A stretch of 42,594 nucleotides of DNA from Pseudomonadota bacterium. Its GTDB lineage: Bacteria > Pseudomonadota > Gammaproteobacteria > Burkholderiales > Burkholderiaceae_E. Location of the stretch: the NCBI GenBank assembly GCA_023389055.1, contig JAEWFA010000005.1, forward strand, positions 1 through 42,594. The letters run 5' to 3'. The notes beneath the pieces are model-generated. The model saw only the letters and a list, made by a program, of their open reading frames with translations, did no database searches and was not told where the DNA came from. Below are positions 23,618 through 32,060 of the stretch, piece by piece. Within the stretch, counting starts at the first letter, position 1. Each line of letters starts with the position of its first letter. Position numbers and translations under genes: made by a program.

Positions 23618-24820
23618 CTAGGACCCGGCTTCGCTCGCTGCGCCCAGCACGCCGCTGCCCTGCACCTGATCCGGAGCCGCGCCCGCGAGCCGCAGGTGCT
23701 CGCGCACCGCGAAACGATCGGTCATGCCGGCGATGTAATCGGCGATCGCGCGCTCGCCGATCCGCTCGACGCGGGCGCGATGATCCTCCGGCAGCAGCGA
23801 CGGGTCCGCCCGATACCGCCCGAACAACTCGGCAACGATGCCGCGCGCGCGGCGCATCACCGCGAGCACTCGATCGTGCTCGTACAGATGGACGTGCAGG
23901 AAGCGCTTGAGCTCGGCCGATTCCGAGCGCACGCGCTCGGAGAAACCGGCCAGTGCGGGCGCCGCGCGTACGTCATCGACCGAACGAACGCCGGAGTCGC
24001 CGATGCGAAGCGCCGTCTCGGCAACGAGGTCGGTGACCAGTTCGTCGATCATCCGGCGGATCGTCTCGTGGACGAGTCTCCTGCCGCCGAGCCCCGGGTA
24101 TGCCTCGCTCACTTCGGCGCAGTGCCGGCCGAACAGCCGCACATCGGCGAGCGCCTCGATGTGCAGCAGCCCCGATCGCAGCCCGTCGTCGACGTCGTGG
24201 TTGTTGTAGGCGATCTCGTCGGCGCGATTGGCCACCTGCGCCTCGAGCGATGGCTGGCGCCGCGCGAGAAAGCGCTCGCCGACCTCGCCGAGCCGGCGCG
24301 CGCGCTCGGGCGTGCAATGCTTGAGGATTCCTTCGCGCGTCTCGAAGCAAAGGTTCAGGCCGTCGTGCTCGGCGTAGCGCTGCTCGAGCTCATCGACGAC
24401 GCGCAGCGACTGAAGGTTGTGCTCGAAACCGCCCCACAGCTGCATACATGCGTCGAGCTCGTCCTGCCCGGCGTGGCCAAAGGGCGTGTGTCCCAGGTCG
24501 TGGGCGAGCGCGATCGCCTCGACGAGATCCTCGTCCAGGCGCAGGCAGCGGGCGACCGAACGCGCGATCTGCGCGACCTCGATCGAGTGCGTCAGGCGCG
24601 TGCGAAACAGATCGCCTTCGTGGTTGACGAAGACCTGCGTCTTGTACTCGAGGCGGCGGAACGCCGTGCAGTGGACGATGCGATCGCGGTCGCGCTGGAA
24701 CTCGCTTCGAGTGGACGATCTCGCCGCAGGAAAGCGACGTCCGCGGCTGGCCGCCGGATCGGCTGCGTAGTCGGCCCGCGCCGCGTTCGGCACGTCGCGA
24801 GGATTGCTCGCCGTGCCCAT
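23618..24820 (-). CDS. dgt: Deoxyguanosinetriphosphate triphosphohydrolase-like protein
   Basis: A 400-residue HD-domain phosphohydrolase. It has the dGTPase family pattern: SEFQRDRDRIVHCTAFRRLEYKTQVF (39-64), TRLTHSIEVAQIARS with His78, and LAHDLGHTPFGHAGQ with His107-Asp108. ANRADEIAYNNHDVDDG supplies the last metal-binding Asp. These enzymes cleave dNTPs to the deoxynucleoside and tripolyphosphate. Length and motifs fit the shorter, non-enterobacterial Dgt group, whose physiological substrate is less certain. It begins seven bases after the aroB stop, so aroK-aroB-dgt is probably one transcript. The last residues (AASEAGS) are low-complexity. Confidence 0.92.
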   Translation of the reverse strand: MGTASNPRDVPNAARADYAADPAASRGRRFPAARSSTRSEFQRDRDRIVHCTAFRRLEYKTQVFVNHEGDLFRTRLTHSIEVAQIARSVARCLRLDEDLVEAIALAHDLGHTPFGHAGQDELDACMQLWGGFEHNLQSLRVVDELEQRYAEHDGLNLCFETREGILKHCTPERARRLGEVGERFLARRQPSLEAQVANRADEIAYNNHDVDDGLRSGLLHIEALADVRLFGRHCAEVSEAYPGLGGRRLVHETIRRMIDELVTDLVAETALRIGDSGVRSVDDVRAAPALAGFSERVRSESAELKRFLHVHLYEHDRVLAVMRRARGIVAELFGRYRADPSLLPEDHRARVERIGERAIADYIAGMTDRFAVREHLRLAGAAPDQVQGSGVLGAASEAGS

Positions 24821-24827
24821 CGCCGCT

Positions 24828-25922
24828 TCAGCCCGCAGTGTCGCCGGCGAAGGCGGCGAAAGTCTCGGCCAGCAGCCGTTCGGGCACGCGACGCACGGTC
24901 GCGCGTCCGAGGGCTTCCAGCAGCACGAAGTTCGGCGTGCCCTGCTCGGCTTTCTTGTCTATGCTCATCAACTCGAGCCAGCGCGCGGCCGGCCAGCGGG
25001 GCGCTCGAAGCGGAAGGCGCGCCGCGGCGACCACGTCGGCGAGGCGTGCGCACGATGGCGAGTCGAGCATCGACAGCCTGCGCGACAGGTCGGCTGCCAT
25101 CAGCATGCCGGTTCCCACGGCCTCGCCGTGCAGCCACCGCCCGTACCCGCTGCCGGTCTCGATCGCGTGCCCGAAAGTGTGGCCGAAGTTCAGCAACGCC
25201 CGGCTGGCGCTCTCGCGCTCGTCGCGCGCGACGACGTCCGCCTTGATCTCGCAGGATCGCACGATCGCATCGCGCATCGGCGCGACCTCGCAGCGAAGCA
25301 GCGCGTCCATGTCGCGCTCGAGCGAGGCGAGGTAGGCGACGTCGGCGATCGCACCGTGCTTGATCATCTCGGCGAGTCCGGCGCTCAACTCGCGCGGCGG
25401 CAGCGTGCGCAGCACCTCGACGTCGGCGAGCACCAGCCTCGGCTGATGGAATGCGCCGATCATGTTCTTGCCGCGCGGATGGTTGATCGCCGTCTTGCCC
25501 CCGACCGACGAATCGACCTGCGCGAGCAGCGTCGTCGGCACCTGCACGAAATCGACCCCGCGCTGATAGACCGCGGCGGCAAATCCGGCGAGGTCGCCGA
25601 TCACGCCGCCACCGAGCGCAACGAGCAGGCAGCGACGGTCGAAGCGCCGCTCGAGCAGCCGGTCGAGGACGGCGTCGAGCGACGCCTGGTTCTTGTACGC
25701 CTCGCCGTCGGGGATGAGGATCGACTCGATCGAGGCGGCATCGCGCAGCGAGCGCTGCAGCCGCGCGAGGTAGAGCCCGGCCACCGTTTCGTTCGAGACG
25801 ATCGCAACCTGGCGTCCCGACGCGAGCGCGGCGAGCGATTCGTCGGCGTCGAGCAGGCCCGCACCGATGCGGATCGAATAGGCGCGCTCGCCGAGCGCGA
25901 CCTGCAGTTCGCGGACGTTCAT
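24828..25922 (-). CDS. aroB: 3-dehydroquinate synthase
   Basis: A 364-residue enzyme converting DAHP to 3-dehydroquinate, the second step of the shikimate pathway, using NAD and a divalent metal. Motifs in order: IPDGEAYKN, ALGGGVIGDLAGFAAAVYQRG, VPTTLLAQVDSSVGGKTAIN, GKNMIGAFHQP, GLAEMIKHG, LNFGHTFGHAIE and HGEAVGTGM, with the expected Glu and His metal ligands. The start at 25922 (MNVRELQVALGERAYSI) overlaps the aroK stop (ATGA). The C-terminus SIDKKAEQGTPNFVLLEALG matches betaproteobacterial AroB. Confidence 0.98.
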   Translation of the reverse strand: MNVRELQVALGERAYSIRIGAGLLDADESLAALASGRQVAIVSNETVAGLYLARLQRSLRDAASIESILIPDGEAYKNQASLDAVLDRLLERRFDRRCLLVALGGGVIGDLAGFAAAVYQRGVDFVQVPTTLLAQVDSSVGGKTAINHPRGKNMIGAFHQPRLVLADVEVLRTLPPRELSAGLAEMIKHGAIADVAYLASLERDMDALLRCEVAPMRDAIVRSCEIKADVVARDERESASRALLNFGHTFGHAIETGSGYGRWLHGEAVGTGMLMAADLSRRLSMLDSPSCARLADVVAAARLPLRAPRWPAARWLELMSIDKKAEQGTPNFVLLEALGRATVRRVPERLLAETFAAFAGDTAG

Positions 25923-26479
25923 CGGAGCGGTCGCAGCGATTCGGGCAAGGCGCCGATTATATGGTCGACGAGTTCGTCCACCGGCTGGTGCACGCTCGTC
26001 ACCGTGAGGTGCGCGACCGACTCGTACAGCGGCTCGCGCTGCGAAAGCAGTTGCGCGATCCGCTCGCGCGGGTTCGCCGTCTGCAGCAGCGGGCGAGCAC
26101 GGTCGCGGCGCAGGCGGTGCCACAACTCCGCCTCGGCCGTCTTCAGGTAGACGACCCAGCCGCGCTCGCGCAGCAGGCGGCGGTTCTCGTCGTCGAGCAC
26201 CACTCCGCCCCCGGTGGCCAGCACGATGTCCGGCAGCGCGATCAGTTCCTCGAGCATCGCGCGCTCGCGTCGGCGGAACCCTTCCTCGCCTTCGAGCTCG
26301 AAGATCGTCGAGATCGGCACGCCGCAGCGTTCCTCGAGCGCGCGATCGGCGTCGACGAAGCGCCGGCCGAGCCGCGCGGCCAGCCGTCTTCCGACCGTGG
26401 TCTTGCCCGCGCCCATCATGCCGACCAGGACCGGCGGGCGGGAGTCGGCGCGCCCTTCGTTCGTGACGGCGTCGTGCAC
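25919..26479 (-). CDS. aroK: Shikimate kinase
   Basis: A 186-residue P-loop kinase that phosphorylates shikimate. The Walker A motif is GMMGAGKTT (residues 20-28). FVDADRALEE (41-50) carries the shikimate- and Mg-binding Asp. EGEEGFRRRE contains the substrate-binding Arg, ATGGGVVL is the Gly-rich shikimate-binding loop, and RDRARPLL lies in the lid. The first 15 residues are a poorly conserved extension, so a slightly later start is possible. It is the first gene of aroK-aroB-dgt and lies 180 bases after pilQ, across a hairpin-rich spacer. Confidence 0.97.
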   Translation of the reverse strand: MHDAVTNEGRADSRPPVLVGMMGAGKTTVGRRLAARLGRRFVDADRALEERCGVPISTIFELEGEEGFRRRERAMLEELIALPDIVLATGGGVVLDDENRRLLRERGWVVYLKTAEAELWHRLRRDRARPLLQTANPRERIAQLLSQREPLYESVAHLTVTSVHQPVDELVDHIIGALPESLRPLR

Positions 26480-26659
26480 CGGAGCAGGCCTTGTCGCAAA
26501 CAGATGCGGCCAGATTACCCGAGCGTCATCGGCGGCGCTGCGTTCGCGCAGCGCCGCTGTCGCGACCGGAATCGAACGCGCGCCCCTCAGGGCGCGCGCA
26601 GGACTTCACGAGTGGCTTCCGTCGGGCGCCGCCGGAACCGGCGCCCGCGGCGGCGCGCG
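26480..26659 (-). promoter_or_regulatory. Hairpin-rich spacer between pilQ and aroK
   Basis: No gene is seen in these 180 bases. Three strong inverted repeats follow one another. At 26532-26557, 11 bp arms surround a TTCG loop (CGAA on the transcribed strand). At 26578-26597, 8 bp arms (GCGCGCCC/GGGCGCGC) surround CTCA. At 26624-26646, 7 bp arms (GGGCGCC/GGCGCCC) are present. None is followed by a clear T-run on the minus strand. They could slow or end pil transcription, shield the pil mRNA 3' end, or be repeat elements. AGATTA at 26512-26517 (TAATCT on the minus strand) might be a weak aroK -10. Confidence 0.5.
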
Positions 26660-28825
26660 TCAGCGCGCCAGCGCCGTGTCGGTGACCACGCGCGGCGTAA
26701 GGAACACCAGCAGTTCTGCGCGATTGTTCGTGCGCGAGTTGTTCTTGAACGCGTGGCCGATCACCGGGATATCGCCGAGCAGCGGCACCTTGTTCACCTG
26801 GTTGCGCTCGAACTGCTCGTAGATGCCGCCGATGACGACGGTGCCGCCGTTCTCGACGAGCACCTGCGTCTGCACGCGCCGCGTGTCGATCGCGAATCCG
26901 GCCGGCGTGAGAATGCCCACGGCGTCGCGATTGACCTGCACCTCGAGGATCACGTTGCCCTCGGGCGTGATCTGCGGCGTGACCTCGAGCTTCAGGTTCG
27001 CCTTGCGGAACTGGATCGACGTGGCGCCGCTCGACGTGGCCTGCTGGTACGGCAGCTCGGTGCCCTGCTCGATCACCGCCGTGCCCTGGTCCGCGGTGAG
27101 CACGCGCGGGCTCGACACCACCTTGCCGCGCTGGTCGGCCTCGAGCGCCGACAGCTCCAGGTTCAGGAAGCGGGTGAGATCGGAGCTGAACAGGCTCACC
27201 GCGAAGGTGGCCGCATTCACGCCGGAGACCGCGGCGGCCGGCAGGTTCACGAAGTTCGTGTTGGGCAGCAGCGTACCGCCCGATCCGGCGCCTCCGGGCA
27301 GCGGCGTCAGGTCGTGCACGCCCTGCAGGTTGCCCGAAACCGTCGCTCGTCCGGCAACGCCGCCCGCGCTGGCATTGATGCGGTTGTAGCCCAGCCGCAC
27401 GCCGAGGTTGCGCGTGAAGCGGTCGTCGGCCTCGACGATGCGCGCTTCGATCAGCACCTGGCGTACCGGGATGTCGATCTGCGCGATCACCTTGCGCACT
27501 TCCTCGAGCCGCGACGGCGTGTCCTGCACGAAGACCTTGTTCGTGCGCTGGTCGACGACGACGCTGCCGCGCTTGGACAGCACGCGCTGCTTCTCGTCGG
27601 CGAGCAGCTTCTGCAGCGCCTCGGCCTTCTGGTAATTGAGCTGGAAGGTCTCGGTGCGCAGCGGCTCGATGTCGGAGATCTGCGCGCGCGACTCGAGGTC
27701 GAGCTTCTCCTTGGCGGCGATCTCCTCGCGCGGGGCAACCATGATCACGTTGCCGTTCTTGCGCATGTCCAGGCCCTTGGAGTCCAGGATGATCGCAAGC
27801 GCCTGGTCCCAGGGAACGTCCTTCAGTCGCAGCGTGAGGCTGCCCTGCACGGAATCGCTGGTGACGATGTTCAGGTTGGTGAAGTCGGCGATGACCTGCA
27901 GCAGCGCACGCACGTCGACGTTCTGGAAGTTCAGCGACAGCCGCTCGCCCTTGTAGCCGGGCTGCGTGCCGGCGACGAGCCGGTTCGGATCCTCCCGCAC
28001 CGGCTTGACCTCTACGACGAACTGCGTGTCGCTCTGGTAGGCGTTGTGCTCCCACTGGCCCTGCGGCTCGATCACGAGCCGGGTGTTCTCGCCCTGCTGG
28101 AAGGTGCGCACCGTGCGCACCGGCGTGCCGAAGTCGCTCACGTCGAGGCGACGGCGCAGGTTGTCGGGCAGCTTCGTGCCGATGAAGTCGACGACGACCG
28201 TCTGACCCTGCTGCCGGATGTCGACGCCGACGCCCGGGTCCGACAGGTCGACGACGACGCGTCCCTCGCCCTCCTTGCCGCGGCGGAAGTCGACGTCGCG
28301 CAACGCGTGCTCGCCCTTGCCGTCGGACTTCGCGAAGTTGTACGCCGATGTCGGCTGCGTGCCCGCGGCCGCCGACGGTGTCGGCTCCAGCGCGACGACG
28401 AGCGTATTGCCGTCGATCGACGTCTCGTAGCCCATCGCGCGCTTCAGGTTGAGCACGACCCGCGAGCGCTCGCCCGACTGCACGATCGCGACGCTGCGCA
28501 CGTCCCCCTGCGGCAACTCGATCGAATTGTGGCCCGACCGGTTCTCCGTATCGACGAAGTCGAAGGCGATGCGCGGGGGGTTCGAAACCGAGAAGCCGAC
28601 CGGTGCCGTGGTCGGCGCGTTCTTCAACCCGATGCGCAGGTAGGTCGTGTTGCCCTGCTGCACGCTGCTGACCGATTCGATCGAATTCGCCTGCGCGAAG
28701 GCCGCGCTCGGCGCCAGGCCGCCGACGAGGAAGGCGGTCGCGACGCAAGCCGCACCGACTGCGCGAGCCGTCGCCCCGCCGATCGCCCGGATCGCCGGGC
28801 CGATGCTGCCGAACATCGATTTCAT
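26660..28825 (-). CDS. pilQ: Type IV pilus secretin
   Basis: A 721-residue outer-membrane secretin precursor. The signal peptide spans about residues 1-44, ending AAFA. Two AMIN-type peptidoglycan-binding regions follow (about 45-300; SIESVSSVQQGNTTYLRI, and LRRRLDVSDFGTPVRTV). An STN/N0 domain comes next (LSLNFQNVDVRALLQVIADF), then an N1 domain (LNYQKAEALQKLLADEKQ). The C-terminal secretin domain has VLIEARIVEADDRFTRNLGVR, SSPRVLTADQGTAVIEQGTE, LEVTPQITPEGNVILEV and VPLLGDIPVIGHAFKN. It forms the gated pore through which the pilus passes. The start overlaps the pilP stop (ATGA). It is the last gene of pilMNOPQ. Confidence 0.98.
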   Translation of the reverse strand: MKSMFGSIGPAIRAIGGATARAVGAACVATAFLVGGLAPSAAFAQANSIESVSSVQQGNTTYLRIGLKNAPTTAPVGFSVSNPPRIAFDFVDTENRSGHNSIELPQGDVRSVAIVQSGERSRVVLNLKRAMGYETSIDGNTLVVALEPTPSAAAGTQPTSAYNFAKSDGKGEHALRDVDFRRGKEGEGRVVVDLSDPGVGVDIRQQGQTVVVDFIGTKLPDNLRRRLDVSDFGTPVRTVRTFQQGENTRLVIEPQGQWEHNAYQSDTQFVVEVKPVREDPNRLVAGTQPGYKGERLSLNFQNVDVRALLQVIADFTNLNIVTSDSVQGSLTLRLKDVPWDQALAIILDSKGLDMRKNGNVIMVAPREEIAAKEKLDLESRAQISDIEPLRTETFQLNYQKAEALQKLLADEKQRVLSKRGSVVVDQRTNKVFVQDTPSRLEEVRKVIAQIDIPVRQVLIEARIVEADDRFTRNLGVRLGYNRINASAGGVAGRATVSGNLQGVHDLTPLPGGAGSGGTLLPNTNFVNLPAAAVSGVNAATFAVSLFSSDLTRFLNLELSALEADQRGKVVSSPRVLTADQGTAVIEQGTELPYQQATSSGATSIQFRKANLKLEVTPQITPEGNVILEVQVNRDAVGILTPAGFAIDTRRVQTQVLVENGGTVVIGGIYEQFERNQVNKVPLLGDIPVIGHAFKNNSRTNNRAELLVFLTPRVVTDTALAR

Positions 28826-29370
28826 TGAGCGCTCCCGTCCTGGATCTGCAGTATCGTTTCGCGCTCGACCCAGTCGCCGACGGCGTCCTGGACCAGTTCC
28901 TTCAGCTTGATCTCGGTCTCGCTGATGCGCGTGATCATTCCGTAGTTCTGTCCCGCGTAGTTGCCCACCCGCGCCTGGTAGACGAGGCTCTCGGCCTGCA
29001 GCAGCGCGTACTGTCCCTGGCGGTTCGCCAGGTGGCCGACCATGCGGATCGCGTCGAGCGGATACGCCTCGAGCGCCTCGCGCACCCGCGTCGTATCGGG
29101 CTTCAGGCCGCCGCGCCCGGCGCCGGCGCCGGCAGCGTCGGACGATCCGCCCAGCCTGGCGACCGAGAACGGGTCGACCTGGCTTTCGTTGTCGTACCGG
29201 TACGGCTCGAAGCGGCGAGGCTCGCTGATCGACTCGTGGACCGGCTTGGCGCTGGCGCGCACCGTCTGCATCCACGCGCGCAGGTCGCTCTGGTCGCTGG
29301 CGCAGCCGGCGAGCGATACCGCAGCCAGCGCTCCGAGGGCCGCGAGAAGCGTTTTCATGTCGGTTCGCAT
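28822..29370 (-). CDS. pilP: Type IV pilus assembly lipoprotein
   Basis: A 182-residue lipoprotein. The signal peptide ends in the lipobox LAGC, with Cys23 as the lipidation site when the start at 29370 is used; this start overlaps the pilO stop (ATGA). A second Met at residue 5 is an alternative. After an extended linker come the PilP landmarks VDPFS, EAYPLDAIRMVGHL, ALLQAESLVYQARVGNYAGQNYGMI and IKLKELVQDAVGDWVERETIL, giving a small beta-sandwich. PilP links the inner-membrane PilN-PilO complex to PilQ. A Gly/Ala-rich stretch (GGSSDAAGAGAGRGG) lies in the linker. Confidence 0.96.
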   Translation of the reverse strand: MRTDMKTLLAALGALAAVSLAGCASDQSDLRAWMQTVRASAKPVHESISEPRRFEPYRYDNESQVDPFSVARLGGSSDAAGAGAGRGGLKPDTTRVREALEAYPLDAIRMVGHLANRQGQYALLQAESLVYQARVGNYAGQNYGMITRISETEIKLKELVQDAVGDWVERETILQIQDGSAQ

Positions 29371-30068
29371 CACTTCTTCTTCGCCTTCGCTTCGGCCGCC
29401 TTGCGCCGTTGCTCGGCGATCTCCTCGGGATCGAGATAGCGGAAAGTCTTCGCGATCGCTTCCATCGTCAGGGTGCCCGACGTGGCCGCTGCCTGGCCCC
29501 CGCGCTCGGGAGGCAGCGCGATCTGCAGGTTGTTCAGCGTGACGATGCGGGCGAGGTTCGCGATCTCGCTGGTGAAGGCGCCGAAGGCATGGTAGGTGCC
29601 GGTGACGCGGATCGCGATGGGCAGCTCGGCGTAGTAGTCGCGCACGACGACCTGCCCGGGCTTGAACAGTTCGAACTGCAGCCCTCGCCCGACGCCGGCC
29701 TGGTTGATGTCGGAGAGCAGCGCGTCCATCTCGGCCTTGCTCGGCAACTGCTTCTCGAGCGCGCTGACGTACTGCATCACCTGTTCCTTCTGCTCGCGCA
29801 GCGCCTCCAGGTTCACCGCCTGGCGCATCTTGTCGGTGAACTCCTGCTTCAGCCGCTGCTCCTCGGCGACTCGCGCATCGAGCTCCTCGAGCTGGCCACG
29901 CCAGTAAGCGCCCCACGCCGCCGCGCCGAGTGCGACGACGATCGCGGCGAGCAGAGCGAAGCGCGGAACGCTCGGCCACAAGCCGGGGTGGCGCCCCTGC
30001 AGCCCCTGGAACTGGCCGGTGATCGCGGAAAGATCGATCGACGGATTGAGTCGTGCCATCGCGATCAC
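29370..30068 (-). CDS. pilO: Type IV pilus inner-membrane platform protein
   Basis: A 232-residue protein if the GTG at 30068 is used, which overlaps the pilN stop (GTGA). An ATG nine bases later (30059) is equally possible. After a cytoplasmic N-terminus there is one membrane helix (about residues 37-57). A coiled coil (about 58-110, LEELDARVAEEQRLKQEF) leads to a periplasmic ferredoxin-like domain (YYAELPIAIRVTGTYHAFGAF). The Lys/Ala-rich C-terminus (AAEAKAKKK) is typical of PilO. PilO pairs with PilN to form the alignment subcomplex. Confidence 0.96.
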   Translation of the reverse strand: MIAMARLNPSIDLSAITGQFQGLQGRHPGLWPSVPRFALLAAIVVALGAAAWGAYWRGQLEELDARVAEEQRLKQEFTDKMRQAVNLEALREQKEQVMQYVSALEKQLPSKAEMDALLSDINQAGVGRGLQFELFKPGQVVVRDYYAELPIAIRVTGTYHAFGAFTSEIANLARIVTLNNLQIALPPERGGQAAATSGTLTMEAIAKTFRYLDPEEIAEQRRKAAEAKAKKK

Positions 30069-30706
30069 CTCACGGAGTTCGCCGCCACCGGCGCGCCGAC
30101 GACCTTCGTCGGCGGCGTCGTCGGATCGGCGTCGTTGGTGCGCACCAGCGCGTTCAGCGAGAACTCGAAGAGGCGCCGCCCGGTGTCCTTCGCATTCGAC
30201 TTCGCACCGCCGAGCTGCACCGCCTTGATCTCGACGAGTTCGGGGCGCTCGAGCCAGGGCGTGTTGTTCGCCAGGTTGCGCAGCAGATCCGATACGTTCT
30301 CGTTCGACTGCGCATAGCCGGCCAGCGTGACCTTGCGTTCGTCCTGCTTCATCGACTTCAGGTACAGCCCTTCGGGCACGTGCTTGACCAGCTCGTCCAT
30401 CAGGTGGACCGGAATCGTGCGGTTCGTCTGAAGCCTCTCGACGGCGGCCTGGCGGGCGCGCAGCGCGTCGATCTCGGCGCGCAGCGTCGCGATCTCCTTG
30501 ATCTGCTCGTCGAGCTTCGCGTTCTCGGCGCGGATGAAGTCGTTGCGCGCCCGCTGGTCGTCGATGCGGCTGTCGATCGCCAGTGCGACGAGCACGCAGC
30601 CGACTGCGGCAAGGACCGCCGTGAGCAGCCCCCGAACGACGAAGTCCCTCTTGCGCCGCTCACGGCGCATCTCCCGATGCGGGAGAAGGTTGATGCGCGG
30701 AATCAT
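30065..30706 (-). CDS. pilN: Type IV pilus inner-membrane platform protein
   Basis: A 213-residue bitopic membrane protein. The N-terminal INLLP motif (MIPRINLLPHRE), which binds the cleft of PilM in the cytoplasm, is intact. A basic stretch precedes one membrane helix (about 26-45), then a coiled coil (about 50-95) and a periplasmic fold with VPEGLYLKSMKQDERKVTL. It starts inside the pilM stop (ATGA) and overlaps the pilO GTG. With PilO and PilP it aligns the motor with the secretin. Confidence 0.97.
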   Translation of the reverse strand: MIPRINLLPHREMRRERRKRDFVVRGLLTAVLAAVGCVLVALAIDSRIDDQRARNDFIRAENAKLDEQIKEIATLRAEIDALRARQAAVERLQTNRTIPVHLMDELVKHVPEGLYLKSMKQDERKVTLAGYAQSNENVSDLLRNLANNTPWLERPELVEIKAVQLGGAKSNAKDTGRRLFEFSLNALVRTNDADPTTPPTKVVGAPVAANSVR

Positions 30707-31785
30707 GCGTCGAACCTCCGCATCGCAAGGCCAGCGGCCACGAGCAGCGCCGGGGCGTCGGCGCGAAGCTGCCGGTCGCGCACCGCGTCGGAGACCTCCA
30801 TCCCCTGGAAGGGGCTGAGGATCTCGGTGGGCACCTGCGTGCGCTGCATCACCGCATCGGCAAGGCCCGGAACCACCGACGACCCGCCGGCGAGGTAGAT
30901 CTGGTCGACCCGCGTGTAGGGCGTCGACGTGAAGAAGAACTGCAGCGCCCGAGCGATGTCGGTGGCGCCCTGCTCGATGAACGGCTGCAACAGGTCGCGC
31001 TGGTAGTTGTCGGGCAGGTCTCCGGTGCGCTTCTTCAGCTCCGCCTCCTCCGGCGTGAGCCCGTACAGGCGCACAAGGTCCTGCGTGAGCTGCTGCCCGC
31101 CGAAGGTCTGCTCGCGCTCGAACACCGTCTGCTCGTTGAGCACCACCGCGAGCGACGTCGTCGTCTGCCCGATCGAGAACACGGCGATGATCTGGCCCTG
31201 CCCGTTGTTCGGCAGGAACCGCGTGACATGATCGACGGCCGAGCGAAGTGCGTAGCTCTCGACGTCCATGACGACCGGGCGCAGACCCGCCATCTCGGCG
31301 ACGGCCACGCGATCATCCACCTTCTCCTTGCGCGACGCGGCCAGCAATACCTCGATCTCGTCCTCGGAACCCTTGGCCGAACCGAGCAGCTGGAAATCCA
31401 GGTTCACCTCCTCGATCGGGAACGGGATGTACTGGCTCGCCTCCGCTTCGACCTGTACTTCGTAATCCTCCTCGCGCAGGCCCGCGGGAACGAGGATCTT
31501 CTTGGTGATCACCGAACCTGCCGGCAGCGCCAGCGCGGCCTCGCGCGCCCGGGTGTTGCACTTGCGAAGCGCGCGCGTCAGCGCCTCCGCAACCGCCTCG
31601 GGTTTCTCGATGTTTCCGTCTACGATCGCACCGCGATCGATGGCCTCGATCGCGTAGCGCTCCAGCCGCATCGGCGTGCGCTGGCCTTTCGACAGCTCGA
31701 CCACCTTCACACTGGAGGCGCTGAGATCGATGCCTACCAGCGGCGGGGAACTTTGGCGAAACAGACTGGCAAGCGCTATCGCCAT
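30703..31785 (-). CDS. pilM: Type IV pilus assembly protein, actin-like ATPase
   Basis: A 360-residue cytoplasmic actin/FtsA-like ATPase. Landmarks are PPLVGIDLSASSVKVVELSK (phosphate 1 loop), YIPFPIEEVNLDFQLLG, VVMDVESYALRSAV, FSIGQTTTSLAVVLNE (phosphate 2) and IYLAGGSSVVPGLADAV (adenosine motif). The start at 31785 is supported by alignment with other PilM proteins. PilM binds the PilN N-terminus and nucleotide. It leads the pilMNOPQ operon, all joined by four-base stop-start overlaps, and is divergent from ponA. A candidate sigma-70 promoter and a leader hairpin precede it. Confidence 0.98.
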   Translation of the reverse strand: MAIALASLFRQSSPPLVGIDLSASSVKVVELSKGQRTPMRLERYAIEAIDRGAIVDGNIEKPEAVAEALTRALRKCNTRAREAALALPAGSVITKKILVPAGLREEDYEVQVEAEASQYIPFPIEEVNLDFQLLGSAKGSEDEIEVLLAASRKEKVDDRVAVAEMAGLRPVVMDVESYALRSAVDHVTRFLPNNGQGQIIAVFSIGQTTTSLAVVLNEQTVFEREQTFGGQQLTQDLVRLYGLTPEEAELKKRTGDLPDNYQRDLLQPFIEQGATDIARALQFFFTSTPYTRVDQIYLAGGSSVVPGLADAVMQRTQVPTEILSPFQGMEVSDAVRDRQLRADAPALLVAAGLAMRRFDA

Positions 31786-31803
31786 CTGAAGTCTCTGATG
31801 AAA

Positions 31804-31826
31804 AAGTCCCGTAAACTTAAGGACTT
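31804..31826 (-). promoter_or_regulatory. Terminator-like hairpin in the pilM leader
   Basis: On the minus strand AAGTCC and GGACTT form a 6-bp stem with an 11-base AT-rich loop, followed directly by TTTC (five consecutive Ts counting the stem end). It lies about 20-40 bases before the pilM ATG, within an AT-rich patch that contrasts with the rest of the window. It resembles a weak intrinsic terminator or attenuator. Confidence 0.35.
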
Positions 31827-31853
31827 GCGTTTGTTTTTTAAAAACCGCTCGAG

Positions 31854-31883
31854 ATGCTAGCGACGAGCTCGATTTACTGTAAA
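31854..31883 (-). promoter_or_regulatory. Candidate sigma-70 promoter for pilMNOPQ
   Basis: On the minus strand TTTACA (31883-31878, 5 of 6) and TAGCAT (31859-31854, 4 of 6) are 18 bases apart. A start near 31847 gives a leader of about 62 bases to the pilM ATG. This is the best-formed -35 in the window and sits in an AT-rich patch of the pilM-ponA divergent region. Confidence 0.5.
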
Positions 31884-32021
31884 GCGTTTTGTGCGGTAGT
31901 TCGCAGTCCGCCGCGACCACCGGTCGCGCGCCACCGACCACTGGGCAACATTGCCGTACGAGGGCCGATCGACGGCAGCGCGAAAGCCGCGTGCGGCATG
32001 CGGCCGTCGCGCGGTGAACCG

Positions 32022-32027
32022 TATAAA
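32022..32027 (+). promoter_or_regulatory. Candidate -10 element for ponA
   Basis: TATAAA at 32022-32027, in GTATAAAATCC, is a 5-of-6 match to the -10 hexamer and lies 33 bases before the ponA ATG. No good -35 stands 16-18 bases upstream. Between this and the pilM promoter (31884-32021) I see nothing else. Confidence 0.4.
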
Positions 32028-32060
32028 ATCCGCAACAGTTCCAGCGGGGTACGCCCGTAG

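Noticed and set aside
26560..26600. tRNA-like TTCGATTCC stretch on the minus strand in the pilQ-aroK spacer
   Set aside because: It resembles a T-loop, but the flanking bases cannot form the 5-bp T-stem, and no anticodon or acceptor arm is present.
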